From Bradyrhizobium ivorense (GTDB lineage Bacteria; Pseudomonadota; Alphaproteobacteria; Rhizobiales; Xanthobacteraceae), in NCBI RefSeq assembly GCF_900696085.1, contig NZ_CAADFC020000013.1, forward strand, positions 62,001 to 126,000: a stretch of DNA of 64,000 bases. Direction: 5' to 3'. The notes beneath the pieces are model-generated. The model searched no databases. It was given only the letters and a program-made list of their open reading frames with translations, and was not told the DNA's origin. A program made the translations under genes and the position numbers. The stretch's first letter is position 1. Every line of letters begins with the position of its first letter. This document shows, piece after piece, positions 44,809 through 54,394 of the stretch.

Positions 44809-46368
44809 CTAATCGGGCAATCCAGCCGTGACGAACGCCTCCATGAGCTCCGACCGGAGTCTCGGTGATCTGACCCAGGGCGGGGCCAAGCTGTTCGAGC
44901 GGCTCCATGCAGGATTGATGCGAAGGCATTCCGCCATCACGCTCCTGGCATCCTGCAGCCTCCCCGCCCCCACGTAGCAGAGGATCGCCTGCGTCATTCC
45001 GACAAAGAATGACGGAGGAAATGCACGCAGCGACCGGTCCGCCCACTCGGCCGCCGCCGCATGCCGGCCGGCATTGTGATGCGCAAGGGCAAGCCCCATC
45101 ATCGCGTTGTACTTGAAGGGATCGCGCGGGCTCAGCCGCATGGCCTGCTCGAAGTCCGCCGCCGCGTCCGGTTCGCCGTTCCAGGTCCGCAGTAGTCCCC
45201 TCAAATTGTAGGCCCGCGCATAGTTCGGGTTTGAGCGAACGGCCTGTTCGATCATCTCGAAGCCGGCATCGTAGTCCAGCAGCATCCAGAACAGATTGAA
45301 GCCCATCACCGAGAGCGTGAAAGCGTCATCGGTGCCCAACTGCCTGACGCGTTCGGCAAGACCTGACAATTCGGCGTTATCCTCAGCGAGGTCGCCGGGC
45401 CATTTGTTGGCGCGTCGCCATGCAAGACAACTCACTATGCCGCCAAGCGCCGGAGCAAACGCGGGATCGAGCGCAACCGCCTGCCGGAAATGGCTCATGG
45501 CGGCCTCGTTGTTCGCCGCGGTGGTCGGAAACTCGACATAGGGCAAGCCGCGGTAGAATGCCGTGACCGCATCGATATTGCCGGTCACCCTCCGGCTCGC
45601 CCGTCCGACCTCGGCGCGATCGAGCTCGGGCGCGATGGCCCCGATCACCTGCTGCGTCACGCTGTCCTGCAGCTCGAAGATATCTTTCAGGGCGCCGTCG
45701 AACCGATCCGCCCATAGATGCGCCGCGGTCGCGGCGTCGATGAGCTGGCCGGTGATCCTGAGCCGGGTCCCCGACTTTCGTACGCTCCCCTCCAGGACGT
45801 AGCGCACACCGAGCTCGCGCCCGACCTGCCTGACGTCGACGGCCTTCCCGCGATAGGTAAAGCTCGACTGCCGGGCGATGACGAACAACGCCCTGAACCG
45901 CGACAGCGCCGTGGTGATGTCCTCGACGAGGCCATCGGCGAAGTAGTCCTGATCCGAATCGCCCGACAGATTCTCGAATGGAAGCACGGCAATCGATGGC
46001 CGGTCGGACGGGATCGCCGGGGTTGCCGGCAGCGCCGCCGGGCCGTCATCTGCGCCGCCGATCTCCTTGACGGCCCCTACGAAGCGAAAGCCCTTGCGCT
46101 GCAGGGTCTTGATCAGGCGCTGTTCGTCACCGCTATCGTCGATCGCGGCACGGGCGGCGTTGAGTCGGGTCGCAAGTGCTGCGTCGGTAACGACACGGCG
46201 CCCCCAGATCGCGGCAATCAGGTCGTCCTTGCTGGCAACCCGCTCGCGGTTGCGTATCAGGAAGACCAGGAGATCGAACGCCTGCGGCGCAATCGCAACC
46301 GTCTCGGATCCGCGATGCAATTCGCGCCTGTCGGCGTCGAGCACGAAATCCTCAAACTGATAGCGCAA
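44809..46368 (-). CDS. CadC-like winged-helix regulator with TPR domain
   Basis: The 519-residue protein starts with an OmpR/CadC-type winged helix (residues 1-98; YQFEDFVLDADRRELHRG, LIKTLQRKGFRFVG). A FlgO/TolB-like module follows (SIAVLPFENLSGDSDQDYFADG, VRYVLEGSVRKSGTRLRITG), and then TPR helices from about 250 to 500. No transmembrane segment is seen, so it is cytoplasmic. It should bind DNA and respond through the TPR part. The start is a TTG (46368), because RYQFEDF is the usual family beginning and GGGAG lies 7 nt upstream; the next upstream start at 46401 is also TTG. It is divergent from the hydrolase at 46531, a likely target gene (inference). Confidence 0.85.
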   Translation of the reverse strand: MRYQFEDFVLDADRRELHRGSETVAIAPQAFDLLVFLIRNRERVASKDDLIAAIWGRRVVTDAALATRLNAARAAIDDSGDEQRLIKTLQRKGFRFVGAVKEIGGADDGPAALPATPAIPSDRPSIAVLPFENLSGDSDQDYFADGLVEDITTALSRFRALFVIARQSSFTYRGKAVDVRQVGRELGVRYVLEGSVRKSGTRLRITGQLIDAATAAHLWADRFDGALKDIFELQDSVTQQVIGAIAPELDRAEVGRASRRVTGNIDAVTAFYRGLPYVEFPTTAANNEAAMSHFRQAVALDPAFAPALGGIVSCLAWRRANKWPGDLAEDNAELSGLAERVRQLGTDDAFTLSVMGFNLFWMLLDYDAGFEMIEQAVRSNPNYARAYNLRGLLRTWNGEPDAAADFEQAMRLSPRDPFKYNAMMGLALAHHNAGRHAAAAEWADRSLRAFPPSFFVGMTQAILCYVGAGRLQDARSVMAECLRINPAWSRSNSLAPPWVRSPRLRSELMEAFVTAGLPD

Positions 46369-46530
46369 GGCTCCGCTCCCGATCCAGCCCGAGCAAGGCA
46401 AGCCTAGCAGCCGGCCGACCGCAAAGTCAGTGGCCAGTCATCGAAAAATAACAGGTTGGTAAAGTGTCGCAGTCCGGCCCGTGCATCCTGCAACTGCCGC
46501 CTTCGCAGTCGGAAACAACGGGAGATCGAC

Positions 46531-47403
46531 ATGCTGCAGGACAAGCACGGACCTATCGATTACAGCGAACAGGGCGCGGGGCCGACCATCGTCTTGGTGC
46601 CCGGATCATGGTCCAGCGAGTCGGCCTGGCGCGACATCGTCGCGGGGCTCCGCAATCGCTTCCGGACCGTGACGACGAGCCTTCCCGGCTACGGCGGCAC
46701 GCGGGAAAGCCGGACGTCGTCCGACAGCTCGGTGGATCGGCAATCCGAAACCGTCGAAGCGGTCATTCGTCACACCGGAGGCCCGGTGCATCTCGTCGGC
46801 CATTCCTATGGCGCGCTGGTCTGCCTCGACCTTGCGCTGTGCGGACTGGTTCCGCTGATGAGCCTCACCCTGATCGAGCCCGTCGCCTTCGGACTGCTGC
46901 GCCAGGCGGGAGAGCAGACGCTCTACGAGCAGTTCGTCGCGATGCGCGACGATTACGTCCGCGCGTACGAGCATGGCGACAAGGACGCCGCGCGCCGGAT
47001 GGTCGACTATCTCGCCGGCCGCGGCAGCTTCGATGCGCTGCCGTCCCGCGGGCGACAATATATCGTTGACGCCACGCCGACCCACATTCGCGACATGCGC
47101 TCCGGCTTCGACCCATCCATCGGGTCGCTCGCCAACATATTGCTGCCGAGCCTCGTCATCCGGGGCGAGCATAGCGCCGAGCCCCTGGCGAAGAGCGCCG
47201 ATATTCTCAGCCGTGCGATGGCGAATGCATCGCTGCGCACGATCGCCGGCGCCAGTCACTTCATCCCGACCACGCACGCAGCGGAACTCGCCCGGCTGAT
47301 CGGCGATCATGTTCTGATGACGGAGTCGCTGGCCTGGAGCAGCCTGAGCTTTGCTTCTCCCTTCGGACCAGGTTTCCGCAATCCCGCCGGATCAGTTTCG
47401 TAG
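46531..47403 (+). CDS. alpha/beta-hydrolase
   Basis: The 290-residue protein has VLVPGSWSSESAW (oxyanion loop), SLPGYGGT, the nucleophile elbow GHSYGA with Ser at about 92, an acidic residue in LVIRGEHSAEP, and the catalytic His in GASHFIP. ATG 46531 has GGGAG 6 nt upstream, and the 163-bp spacer to the divergent regulator should hold both promoters. The substrate is unknown. Divergent pairing suggests control by the winged-helix/TPR regulator. Confidence 0.83.
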   Translation: MLQDKHGPIDYSEQGAGPTIVLVPGSWSSESAWRDIVAGLRNRFRTVTTSLPGYGGTRESRTSSDSSVDRQSETVEAVIRHTGGPVHLVGHSYGALVCLDLALCGLVPLMSLTLIEPVAFGLLRQAGEQTLYEQFVAMRDDYVRAYEHGDKDAARRMVDYLAGRGSFDALPSRGRQYIVDATPTHIRDMRSGFDPSIGSLANILLPSLVIRGEHSAEPLAKSADILSRAMANASLRTIAGASHFIPTTHAAELARLIGDHVLMTESLAWSSLSFASPFGPGFRNPAGSVS

Positions 47404-47407
47404 TTTC

Positions 47408-47476
47408 GTAGCCCGCATGAGCGAAGCGATATGCGGCAACAGTGGCCCCGGGTATCGCTCCGCTCACCCGGGTTAC
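47408..47476. repeat. family A-like palindromic repeat
   Basis: GTAGCCCGCATGAGCGAAGC, ATATGCGG, then CCCGGGTATCGCTCCGCTCA and CCCGGGTTAC. It lies between convergent genes and could form a terminator hairpin. Confidence 0.7.
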
Positions 47477-47502
47477 GGACTACGGACTTCGCGCCACCGC
47501 AC

Positions 47503-48453
47503 TCACAATCCATCCGGCGGCAGGCCGGGGCCGCTGGCGGCCGGGCGGAGCTTGTCGCGGAGGCGCTCGCGGTAGAAGGCGTAGAGGCCGGAGGCGACGA
47601 TGATCGCGGCGCCGATCAGCATCGCTCCGTCCGGCTTGTGGCCGAAGGCGAGATAGCCGGTCAGCATCGCCCACAGCAGCGCGGAATAGCGGAACGGCGC
47701 GATCGCCGAGATGTCGCCGGTGCGCAGCGCCGCGATGATGCACTGATAGCCGATCAGGATCAGGACCGCGGCGAGCGCGAGCAGGCTAAGCGCGTTGCCG
47801 GACGGCGGCTGCCAGCCGCCGAGCGGAACCAGCACGACGGCGCCCGCGGTCGACACCGTCACCGTCGTCAGCAGCGTGATGAACAGGGTCGGCAATTGCT
47901 TGGGGATGCGGCGGGTCGCGAGATCGCGCACCGCGCAGAAGCCGACCGAGGCCAGCGCCAGCAGCGCGGCCTGGCTAAAGCCCTCCGCGCCGGGCCGGAC
48001 GATGATCAGTACGCCGATGAAGCCGGCCGCGATTGCGAGCCAGCGCCGCCAGCCGACCGGCTCGCCGAACACCAGCGCCGCGCCCAGCGTGATGACGAGC
48101 GGCAACGCCTGGAAGATCGCCGAGGCATTGGCGAGCGGGATCTGCGCAATCGCCGACAGATAGGTCAGCGTGCCGCCGATCTCGCCGATCACGCGCAAGG
48201 CCACCGGCCAGATCAGAAGCACCCGCAGGCTGCGCAACGCGTCGCGGTAGGCGGCGAGCGCCGCCACCAGCACGATGGCAAAGCCGCCGCGGACCAGCAG
48301 GATCTCACCGATGTTGAGCTCCGCCGACACCGCCTTGGTGATAGTGTCGTTGACCGTGAAGCTGGCCATGGCCGCAGCCATCAGCAGACTGCCGCGAAGG
48401 TTTGGAGAAAGCTTCAATTCAATATCCAGCAGGGAATGCGAAGTACCAGTCAA
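47503..48453 (-). CDS. DMT (EamA) superfamily permease
   Basis: The 316-residue protein has two EamA repeats with about ten membrane segments. These include SLLMAAAMASFTVNDTITKAVSAEL near the start, LTYLSAIAQIPLANASAIFQALPLVITLGAALVFGEPVGWRRWLAI in the first half, and PFRYSALLWAMLTGYLAFGHKPD in the second. It exports or imports small metabolites; the substrate is unknown. The start is uncertain: the frame begins at TTG 48453 without a clear ribosome site, and the conserved part starts near residue 18. Confidence 0.85.
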   Translation of the reverse strand: MTGTSHSLLDIELKLSPNLRGSLLMAAAMASFTVNDTITKAVSAELNIGEILLVRGGFAIVLVAALAAYRDALRSLRVLLIWPVALRVIGEIGGTLTYLSAIAQIPLANASAIFQALPLVITLGAALVFGEPVGWRRWLAIAAGFIGVLIIVRPGAEGFSQAALLALASVGFCAVRDLATRRIPKQLPTLFITLLTTVTVSTAGAVVLVPLGGWQPPSGNALSLLALAAVLILIGYQCIIAALRTGDISAIAPFRYSALLWAMLTGYLAFGHKPDGAMLIGAAIIVASGLYAFYRERLRDKLRPAASGPGLPPDGL

Positions 48454-48469
48454 GGCGGGACTATGCTCC

Positions 48470-48610
48470 CTCGCCCCGCTCTTCGCGGGGAGAGGGTTGG
48501 GGTGAGGGGCTACCTCAGCAAAGTCGTTGAGAGACGGACTCGCGGTGAGTCCCCCTCACCCGGATCGCATCTAGCGATGCGATCCGACCTCTCCCCGCAG
48601 CGGGGCGAGG
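48470..48610. repeat. dispersed palindromic repeat, family C
   Basis: CTCGCCCCGCTCTTCGCGGG with GAGAGGGTTGGGGTGAGG near the left. CCCCTCACCCGGATCGCATC and CTCTCCCCGCAGCGGGGCGA are near the right. It lies upstream of the DMT gene and downstream of the phosphotransferase (both minus), and may end the latter transcript. Confidence 0.8.
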
Positions 48611-48655
48611 TTACTCGAATGCGGCGCGACCCGGTTGGATCGCGCCGCTGATGTC

Positions 48656-49714
48656 TCAGACCGCGCCGGCCTTCTGGGCGTATTCCCATGCCGCCTGCGA
48701 CAGCGGCACCGTGCGCTTGGCGGATTCAAGCGCCTTGGCGTTCGCGGCGGTGCCGTCGCGGACCCGCCCGGCAATGCCCTGGGTGATGCCGGCAAGGCGG
48801 AACAGGTTGTAGGAGAAGTACCAGTTGAGGTCGGGCACCGGGATGCCGGTCACCTTGCAATAAATCTCGGCGGCCTCGTCCTGGCTCGGAATGTTCAGCG
48901 CCTTGAGGTCGGCCCCGGCGAGGCCCGGCATGGTCCACTGCATCAGGAGATAGGTGAAGTCGGCCATGGGGTCGCCGAGCGTCGACAGCTCCCAGTCCAG
49001 CACGGCCTGCACCCGCGGCTCGGTGGCGTGGAAGATCATGTTGTCGAGCCGGTAGTCGCCATGGACGATCGAAACCCGCTGCTGCTCGGGCACGGTTTTC
49101 GGCAGCCACTCGGCGAGCTTCTCGAATTCCTCGATGTGCTGGGTCTCGGAGGCGCGGTACTGCTTGGTCCAGCGATCGACCTGCCGCGCAAAATAATTGC
49201 CGGGCTTGCCGAAATCGCCGAGCCCGATCGCCTCGGGATTGAACAGATGCAGCTTGGCCAGCGTCTCGATCTTGCTGGTGAAGATCTTTCGGCGCGCGTC
49301 CGGCTCCTGGCTCGGCAGCGTCGGATCCCAGAACACCCGCCCCTCCTCCATCGACATGATGTAGAAGGCCGAGCCGATTACGGCGTCATCGGTACACAGC
49401 GCATAGGCTTTTGCGACCGGAAAATTCTGCTTGCCGAGCGCGGCGATCACACGGAACTCGCGGTCGACCGCATGCGCCGACGGCAACAATTTACCGAACG
49501 GCTTGCGCCGCATCACATAGGCGCGGCCGGGCGTCTGCAGCTTGTAGGTCGGGTTCGACTGGCCGCCCTTGAACTGCAGGACGGTGAGCGGTCCCTGATA
49601 GCCCTCGACGTGTTCCTTCATCCAGGCGTCGAGATTGGCCTCGTTGATCCGATGGCGCTCCTCGACTTCCCTTGTGCCGGAAAATTCCTCGTCCTTCCTG
49701 ACGCCGTCCGCCAC
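48656..49714 (-). CDS. phosphotransferase-family protein (APH/ACAD10-11 N-terminal type)
   Basis: The 352-residue protein has the aminoglycoside-phosphotransferase/choline-kinase fold. It has LTVLQFKGGQSNPTYKLQTPGRAYVMRRKP (ATP-binding Lys region), the catalytic VHGDYRLDNMIFH, and the metal-binding VLDWELSTLGDPMADF. Proteins of this type often accompany acyl-CoA dehydrogenases and may phosphorylate hydroxyacyl-CoA, as the N-terminal domain of ACAD11 does. It follows the acyl-CoA dehydrogenase on the same strand with a 129-bp gap. The start is GTG 49714 with GAGGGAG upstream. Confidence 0.88.
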   Translation of the reverse strand: MADGVRKDEEFSGTREVEERHRINEANLDAWMKEHVEGYQGPLTVLQFKGGQSNPTYKLQTPGRAYVMRRKPFGKLLPSAHAVDREFRVIAALGKQNFPVAKAYALCTDDAVIGSAFYIMSMEEGRVFWDPTLPSQEPDARRKIFTSKIETLAKLHLFNPEAIGLGDFGKPGNYFARQVDRWTKQYRASETQHIEEFEKLAEWLPKTVPEQQRVSIVHGDYRLDNMIFHATEPRVQAVLDWELSTLGDPMADFTYLLMQWTMPGLAGADLKALNIPSQDEAAEIYCKVTGIPVPDLNWYFSYNLFRLAGITQGIAGRVRDGTAANAKALESAKRTVPLSQAAWEYAQKAGAV

Positions 49715-49843
49715 GCTGACGCTCCCTCAAATCATTGGGGAGCGCCATGGCGGCGCTCCCTTGATCAGGCCGGCGCCCCGGCCTGATGTCCTTTTCATTC
49801 TGAGCACGATGTCTGCGCGAACGCCATGCGTTCCGCGTCATGC

Positions 49844-51076
<1,233 letters not shown>

Positions 51077-51197
51077 CGGGACGCTCCTCGTTTTTCCTAG
51101 ACTTTGGGCCGCACTGTCCACCTCGCGCCACGAGCCTGCAAGGGCCTTCGCGGGACCGCGCCGTGGTGTGCCAGAATGCCGCCCGCATTGTTGCGGA

Positions 51198-51245
51198 TTG
51201 ACATTTCCGGCTCTTCAAACGATAGTTTCATACAAATGTTTGAAA
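51198..51245 (+). promoter_or_regulatory. tetR promoter and overlapping palindromic operator
   Basis: TTGACA (51198-51203) and GATAGT (51221-51226) are separated by exactly 17 nt, a good sigma-70 promoter reading toward the TetR gene. It overlaps at its downstream end a near-palindrome TTTCATACAAATGTTTGAAA (51226-51245, 16 of 20 positions symmetric). The latter is a likely TetR-type operator controlling this gene and the divergent acyl-CoA dehydrogenase. Confidence 0.6.
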
Positions 51246-51264
51246 TGCAACCGCCGTCCGCCCA

Positions 51265-51359
51265 CGTCGTTCCGGGGCGGCGCGCCAGCGCCGAACCCGG
51301 AATCCCGAGGTTACGGCGCGAGATTCCGGATTCGCGACGCCGTCGCGGTCCGGAATGAC
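51265..51359. repeat. dispersed repeat, family D
   Basis: CGTCGTTCCGGGGCGGCGCG at the left and GCGGTCCGGAATGAC at the right, with inner CCCGGAATCCCGAGG. It lies in the 5' leader of the TetR gene. Confidence 0.65.
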
Positions 51360-51374
51360 CGGAGGTTTGGAGCC

Positions 51375-52064
51375 ATGGCCAGCGATCAGACCCGATCCGC
51401 GATTCTCGCGGCCGCCGAGCGGCTCTATGCCGACCGCGGTTTCGGCGACGTCACGCTGCGCGACATCGTCGCCGAGGCCAATGTCAACCTCGCCGCGGTG
51501 AACTATCATTTCGGCTCCAAGGACGAATTGATCGCGGAGCTGTTCGTCACCCGCAGCATCCAGACCAACCGCGAGCGGCTCAATGAATTGAAGGCGGCGG
51601 AGGAACGCGGCGGTGGCCGCGCCACGATCGAGGACATCATCCGCGCGCTGGTCGGCCCGCCGCTGCGCGGCTGCCTCGGCCCCGACCGCGAAGGCTCGAC
51701 CGCAGCGCGCTTCATGATCCGCGCCTCGATCGAATCGGTGCCGCCGATCCGCCGCATCAAGAACCGCGAGGTCGATCACTTGCGCAAATTCGCCGCCGCG
51801 ATGCGCCGCGCGATGCCCGGCCGTGACGACACCGAGCTCTATTGGGGCCTGCACTTTGCGCTGGCGATGGCGCACCACACCATCCGCGAGAAGGAGCGGC
51901 TGCTCAGGCTGTCGGAAGGCAAATGCGACCTCGACGACGTCCGCGCCATTATCGACCGCGTCGTCAGTGTCACCGTGATGGCGCTGACCGCGGGCGAAGT
52001 CCCCGCCAGCAAGCCGGCGCGGCCGGCCTTCGTGCAGGGACGGCTGACGCGGCAGGATCTTTGA
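51375..52064 (+). CDS. TetR/AcrR family transcriptional regulator
   Basis: The 229-residue protein has the TetR helix-turn-helix at residues 6-52 (TRSAILAAAERLYADRGFGDVTLRDIVAEANVNLAAVNYHFGSKDELI, described by position). A C-terminal ligand-binding domain follows, of the type annotated as YcdC/CerR-like (DHLRKFAAAMRRAMPG, LHFALAMAHHTIREKERL). It represses until a ligand, perhaps an acyl-CoA, binds. It starts at ATG 51375 with GGAG close upstream; the open frame from 51066 is spurious. It is divergent from the acyl-CoA dehydrogenase, which it probably controls. Confidence 0.88.
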   Translation: MASDQTRSAILAAAERLYADRGFGDVTLRDIVAEANVNLAAVNYHFGSKDELIAELFVTRSIQTNRERLNELKAAEERGGGRATIEDIIRALVGPPLRGCLGPDREGSTAARFMIRASIESVPPIRRIKNREVDHLRKFAAAMRRAMPGRDDTELYWGLHFALAMAHHTIREKERLLRLSEGKCDLDDVRAIIDRVVSVTVMALTAGEVPASKPARPAFVQGRLTRQDL

Positions 52065-52102
52065 AACAGGCGCGAAGAGCGGCCCCGGCGGCGCTGCGCC
52101 CC

Positions 52103-52242
52103 CTCGCCCCGCTCTTGCGGGGAGAGGGTTGGGGTGAGGAGCCGTCGCCGCATCGACGGTGACACATGAGCACGCGGAGACCCCCCTCACCCGAATTCGA
52201 GCTACGTTCGAATCCGACCTCTCCCCGCAAGCGGGGCGAGGT
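52103..52242. repeat. dispersed palindromic repeat, family C
   Basis: CTCGCCCCGCTCTTGCGGGG and GGTTGGGGTGAGG at the left. CCCCTCACCCGAATTCGAGC and CTCTCCCCGCAAGCGGGGCG are at the right. It lies exactly between the convergent tetR and RidA-like genes. Confidence 0.85.
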
Positions 52243-52272
52243 AAGCGGAGCCTGCGGGCCGATCGAGCCGCC

Positions 52273-52668
52273 CTACACCATCGCGATGCAGTCGATCTCG
52301 ACGTCGAACGGGCCGGTCCATTCCGGGATGCAAACAAAAATCCGCGTCGGCGGATCCTTTGGGAAATATCTGGCGTAGACCGCGTTGAAGGTCGCAAAAT
52401 GCTTGGCCGAGGTGCAGAACACGTTGCACTTCATCACGCTGTCGAGCGAGGCGCCGGCGGTGACGAGGCAGAGCTTGAGCTGCTCCATGACGAGTTCGCT
52501 CTGCCGCTCGATCGAGGCGCCGGCGGCGATCTCGCCGGTTGCGGGATCGAACGGCGGCAGGCCGGAGACGAACACCATGTTGCCGGCGCAGGTGACCACC
52601 GACGCCGGCGCCTTCCAGCGCTCCAGCCAGGTCGAGATCGGTTCGACGCGGACGACTTCTCGTTTCAT
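52273..52668 (-). CDS. RidA family (YjgF/YER057c/UK114) protein
   Basis: The 131-residue protein has the RidA pattern with AGNMVFVSGLPPFDPATGEI and a C-terminal PTRIFVCIPEWTGPFDVEIDCIAMV (approximate). RidA proteins hydrolyse reactive enamines and imines made by PLP enzymes, but this one has Ile/Cys changes near the usual catalytic Arg region (PTRIFVC), so an enamine deaminase role is likely but not certain. It starts at ATG 52668 with AGGTG 8 nt upstream. It may be cotranscribed with the CoA-transferase only if read-through passes a 260-bp gap containing a repeat. Confidence 0.83.
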   Translation of the reverse strand: MKREVVRVEPISTWLERWKAPASVVTCAGNMVFVSGLPPFDPATGEIAAGASIERQSELVMEQLKLCLVTAGASLDSVMKCNVFCTSAKHFATFNAVYARYFPKDPPTRIFVCIPEWTGPFDVEIDCIAMV

Positions 52669-52782
52669 TGATTGACACCTTCGACAGGGATCGATGGCGC
52701 CAGAGTAGCGCGATCGCGTCAATCATGTTTCGATATCAGTCGAAGTGTTGTCGTAATGCCCCGGCACCCTGCGCGTTCGGTC

Positions 52783-52893
52783 CGTCACCCTGAGGTGGCC
52801 GCTTCTTCAGCGGCCCTCGAAGGGTCGACGGCCCGGCTGGTGGCCGATTCATCCTTCGAGGCTCGCCGAAGAGGCGAGCACCTCAGGATGACG
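52783..52893. repeat. dispersed palindromic repeat, family B
   Basis: Left arm CGTCACCCTGAGGTGGCC, right arm GCACCTCAGGATGACG, inner arms CCCTCGAAGG and CATCCTTCGAGGCTCGCC. It is 36 bp beyond the stop of the CoA-transferase gene (minus strand) and may terminate it. Confidence 0.85.
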
Positions 52894-52928
52894 GGGATCA
52901 ACCGGCGCGCGGGCAGCCCCGCCCGCGG

Positions 52929-54155
52929 CTACACGATCCCCTGCGCCTTCAGCGCCTCGACCTTGGCGTCGTCGTAGCCGATCGTCGCCAGCACGTCCCT
53001 GGTGTTGGCCCCGAGCAGTGGCGGGGCGCGGTAGTCGGTGATGGGGGTGCCGGAGAAACTCAGCGCGTTGCGGATCAGCGACAGGTTCGGCTCGAACGGA
53101 TGGTCGACCTTGACCCGCATGCCGCGCGACTGCACGTGCGGATCGGAAAACACCTGCTCGAAATTGTTGATCGGACCGGACGGCACGCCGGCCTCCTCGA
53201 GCTTCTCCAGCCAGTAGGCCACCGGCTTTTTCAGGAACAGGCCGGCGAAGATCGCCATGATCTCCTTGCCGTGCACGACGCGGTCGTTGTTCTTGATGAA
53301 GCGCTTGTCATTGGCGAGCTCGGGCTCGCCGAGCACGGCGCAGGTGCGCTGGAACTGGCCGTCATTGCCGACCACCAGCATCAGTTCGCCGTCGGTGCAG
53401 CGGAACACGCCGGCCGGCATGCCGCCATTGCCCCAGGTGCCGCGGCGCGGCGGCATCTTGCCGTTGACGAGGTAGATCTGCAGCCAGTGCGACAGCGAGG
53501 CGATCACGGTGTCGAACAGGCAGACGTCGATATGCTGCCCTTCGCCGTTGTTGGCGTCGCGGTGGTAAAGCGCCGAGAGAATGCCGATCGAGGTGTTCAT
53601 GCCGGTCATGTAGTCGACGATCGAGGGGCCGACCTTCATCGGGCCCTCGCCCGGCTCGCCGTCGATATGGCCGGTGACGCTCATCAGGCCGCCCATTGCC
53701 TGCAGGATCGCGTCATAGCCGGCGCGCGGCGCATAGGGGCCGGTTTGGCCGAAACCGGTCACCGAGCAATAGATGATGCCGGGGTTGAGCTGCTTGATGG
53801 TCTCGTAGTCGAGGCCGTAGCGCTTGAGATCGCCGACCTTGTAGTTCTCCATCATCACGTCGGCGGTCTTGGCCAGCTCGCGGATGATCTGCTGCCCCTC
53901 GGGTTTCGCAATGTTGACGGTGACCGACTTCTTGTTGCGGTTGGCGCAGAGATAGAACGAATTGTTGTTGTTCTGCTTGCCCTCGGGATCGGTCAGGTAA
54001 GGCGGGCCGAAGGCGCGGGCATCGTCGCCGCCGCCGGGACGCTCGATCTTGATCACGTCGGCGCCGAGATCCGCCAGCATCTGGGCCGACAACGGGCCCG
54101 CCAGCACCCGCGTCAAATCGAGAATCTTGATGCCCGAGAGTGGCAGAGCCGACAT
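52929..54155 (-). CDS. CaiB/BaiF family (class III) CoA-transferase
   Basis: The 408-residue protein has the family start LSGIKILDLTRVLAGPLSAQMLADLGADVIKIERP (described by position 6-40). NRNKKSVTVNIAKPEG and GQTGPYAPRAGYD follow, and the catalytic Asp lies in the SIVDYMTGM segment near residue 170. It moves CoA between carboxylic acids. ATG 54155 has GGAGG 8 nt upstream; the longer frame to 54470 is not coding-like. The genes on either side suggest fatty or dicarboxylic acyl-CoA metabolism, and the substrate is unknown. The 239-bp gap after it (54156-54394) shows no clear element. Confidence 0.88.
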   Translation of the reverse strand: MSALPLSGIKILDLTRVLAGPLSAQMLADLGADVIKIERPGGGDDARAFGPPYLTDPEGKQNNNNSFYLCANRNKKSVTVNIAKPEGQQIIRELAKTADVMMENYKVGDLKRYGLDYETIKQLNPGIIYCSVTGFGQTGPYAPRAGYDAILQAMGGLMSVTGHIDGEPGEGPMKVGPSIVDYMTGMNTSIGILSALYHRDANNGEGQHIDVCLFDTVIASLSHWLQIYLVNGKMPPRRGTWGNGGMPAGVFRCTDGELMLVVGNDGQFQRTCAVLGEPELANDKRFIKNNDRVVHGKEIMAIFAGLFLKKPVAYWLEKLEEAGVPSGPINNFEQVFSDPHVQSRGMRVKVDHPFEPNLSLIRNALSFSGTPITDYRAPPLLGANTRDVLATIGYDDAKVEALKAQGIV

Positions 54156-54394
54156 GAAAGCTTCCTCCAGTATGTGATTATGTGGCGCTGGACCCGTGCC
54201 CGCGCGCCGCTCGGCTTGCCGATACACCATTTTGGCCGCGCGAGCACTGCGTTGTCGGCATGACACTATCCGCCTGCGCCCTATGTGCGGCGCGGCGGTA
54301 CATCCGCCGGAACCGGCTCTTGGAGGTCGCGGATTGCCGCCGCGCGAAATTGCGAAACCGCCGACTGCAATTCTGCGTCGGGCTGCCGCGGTTG

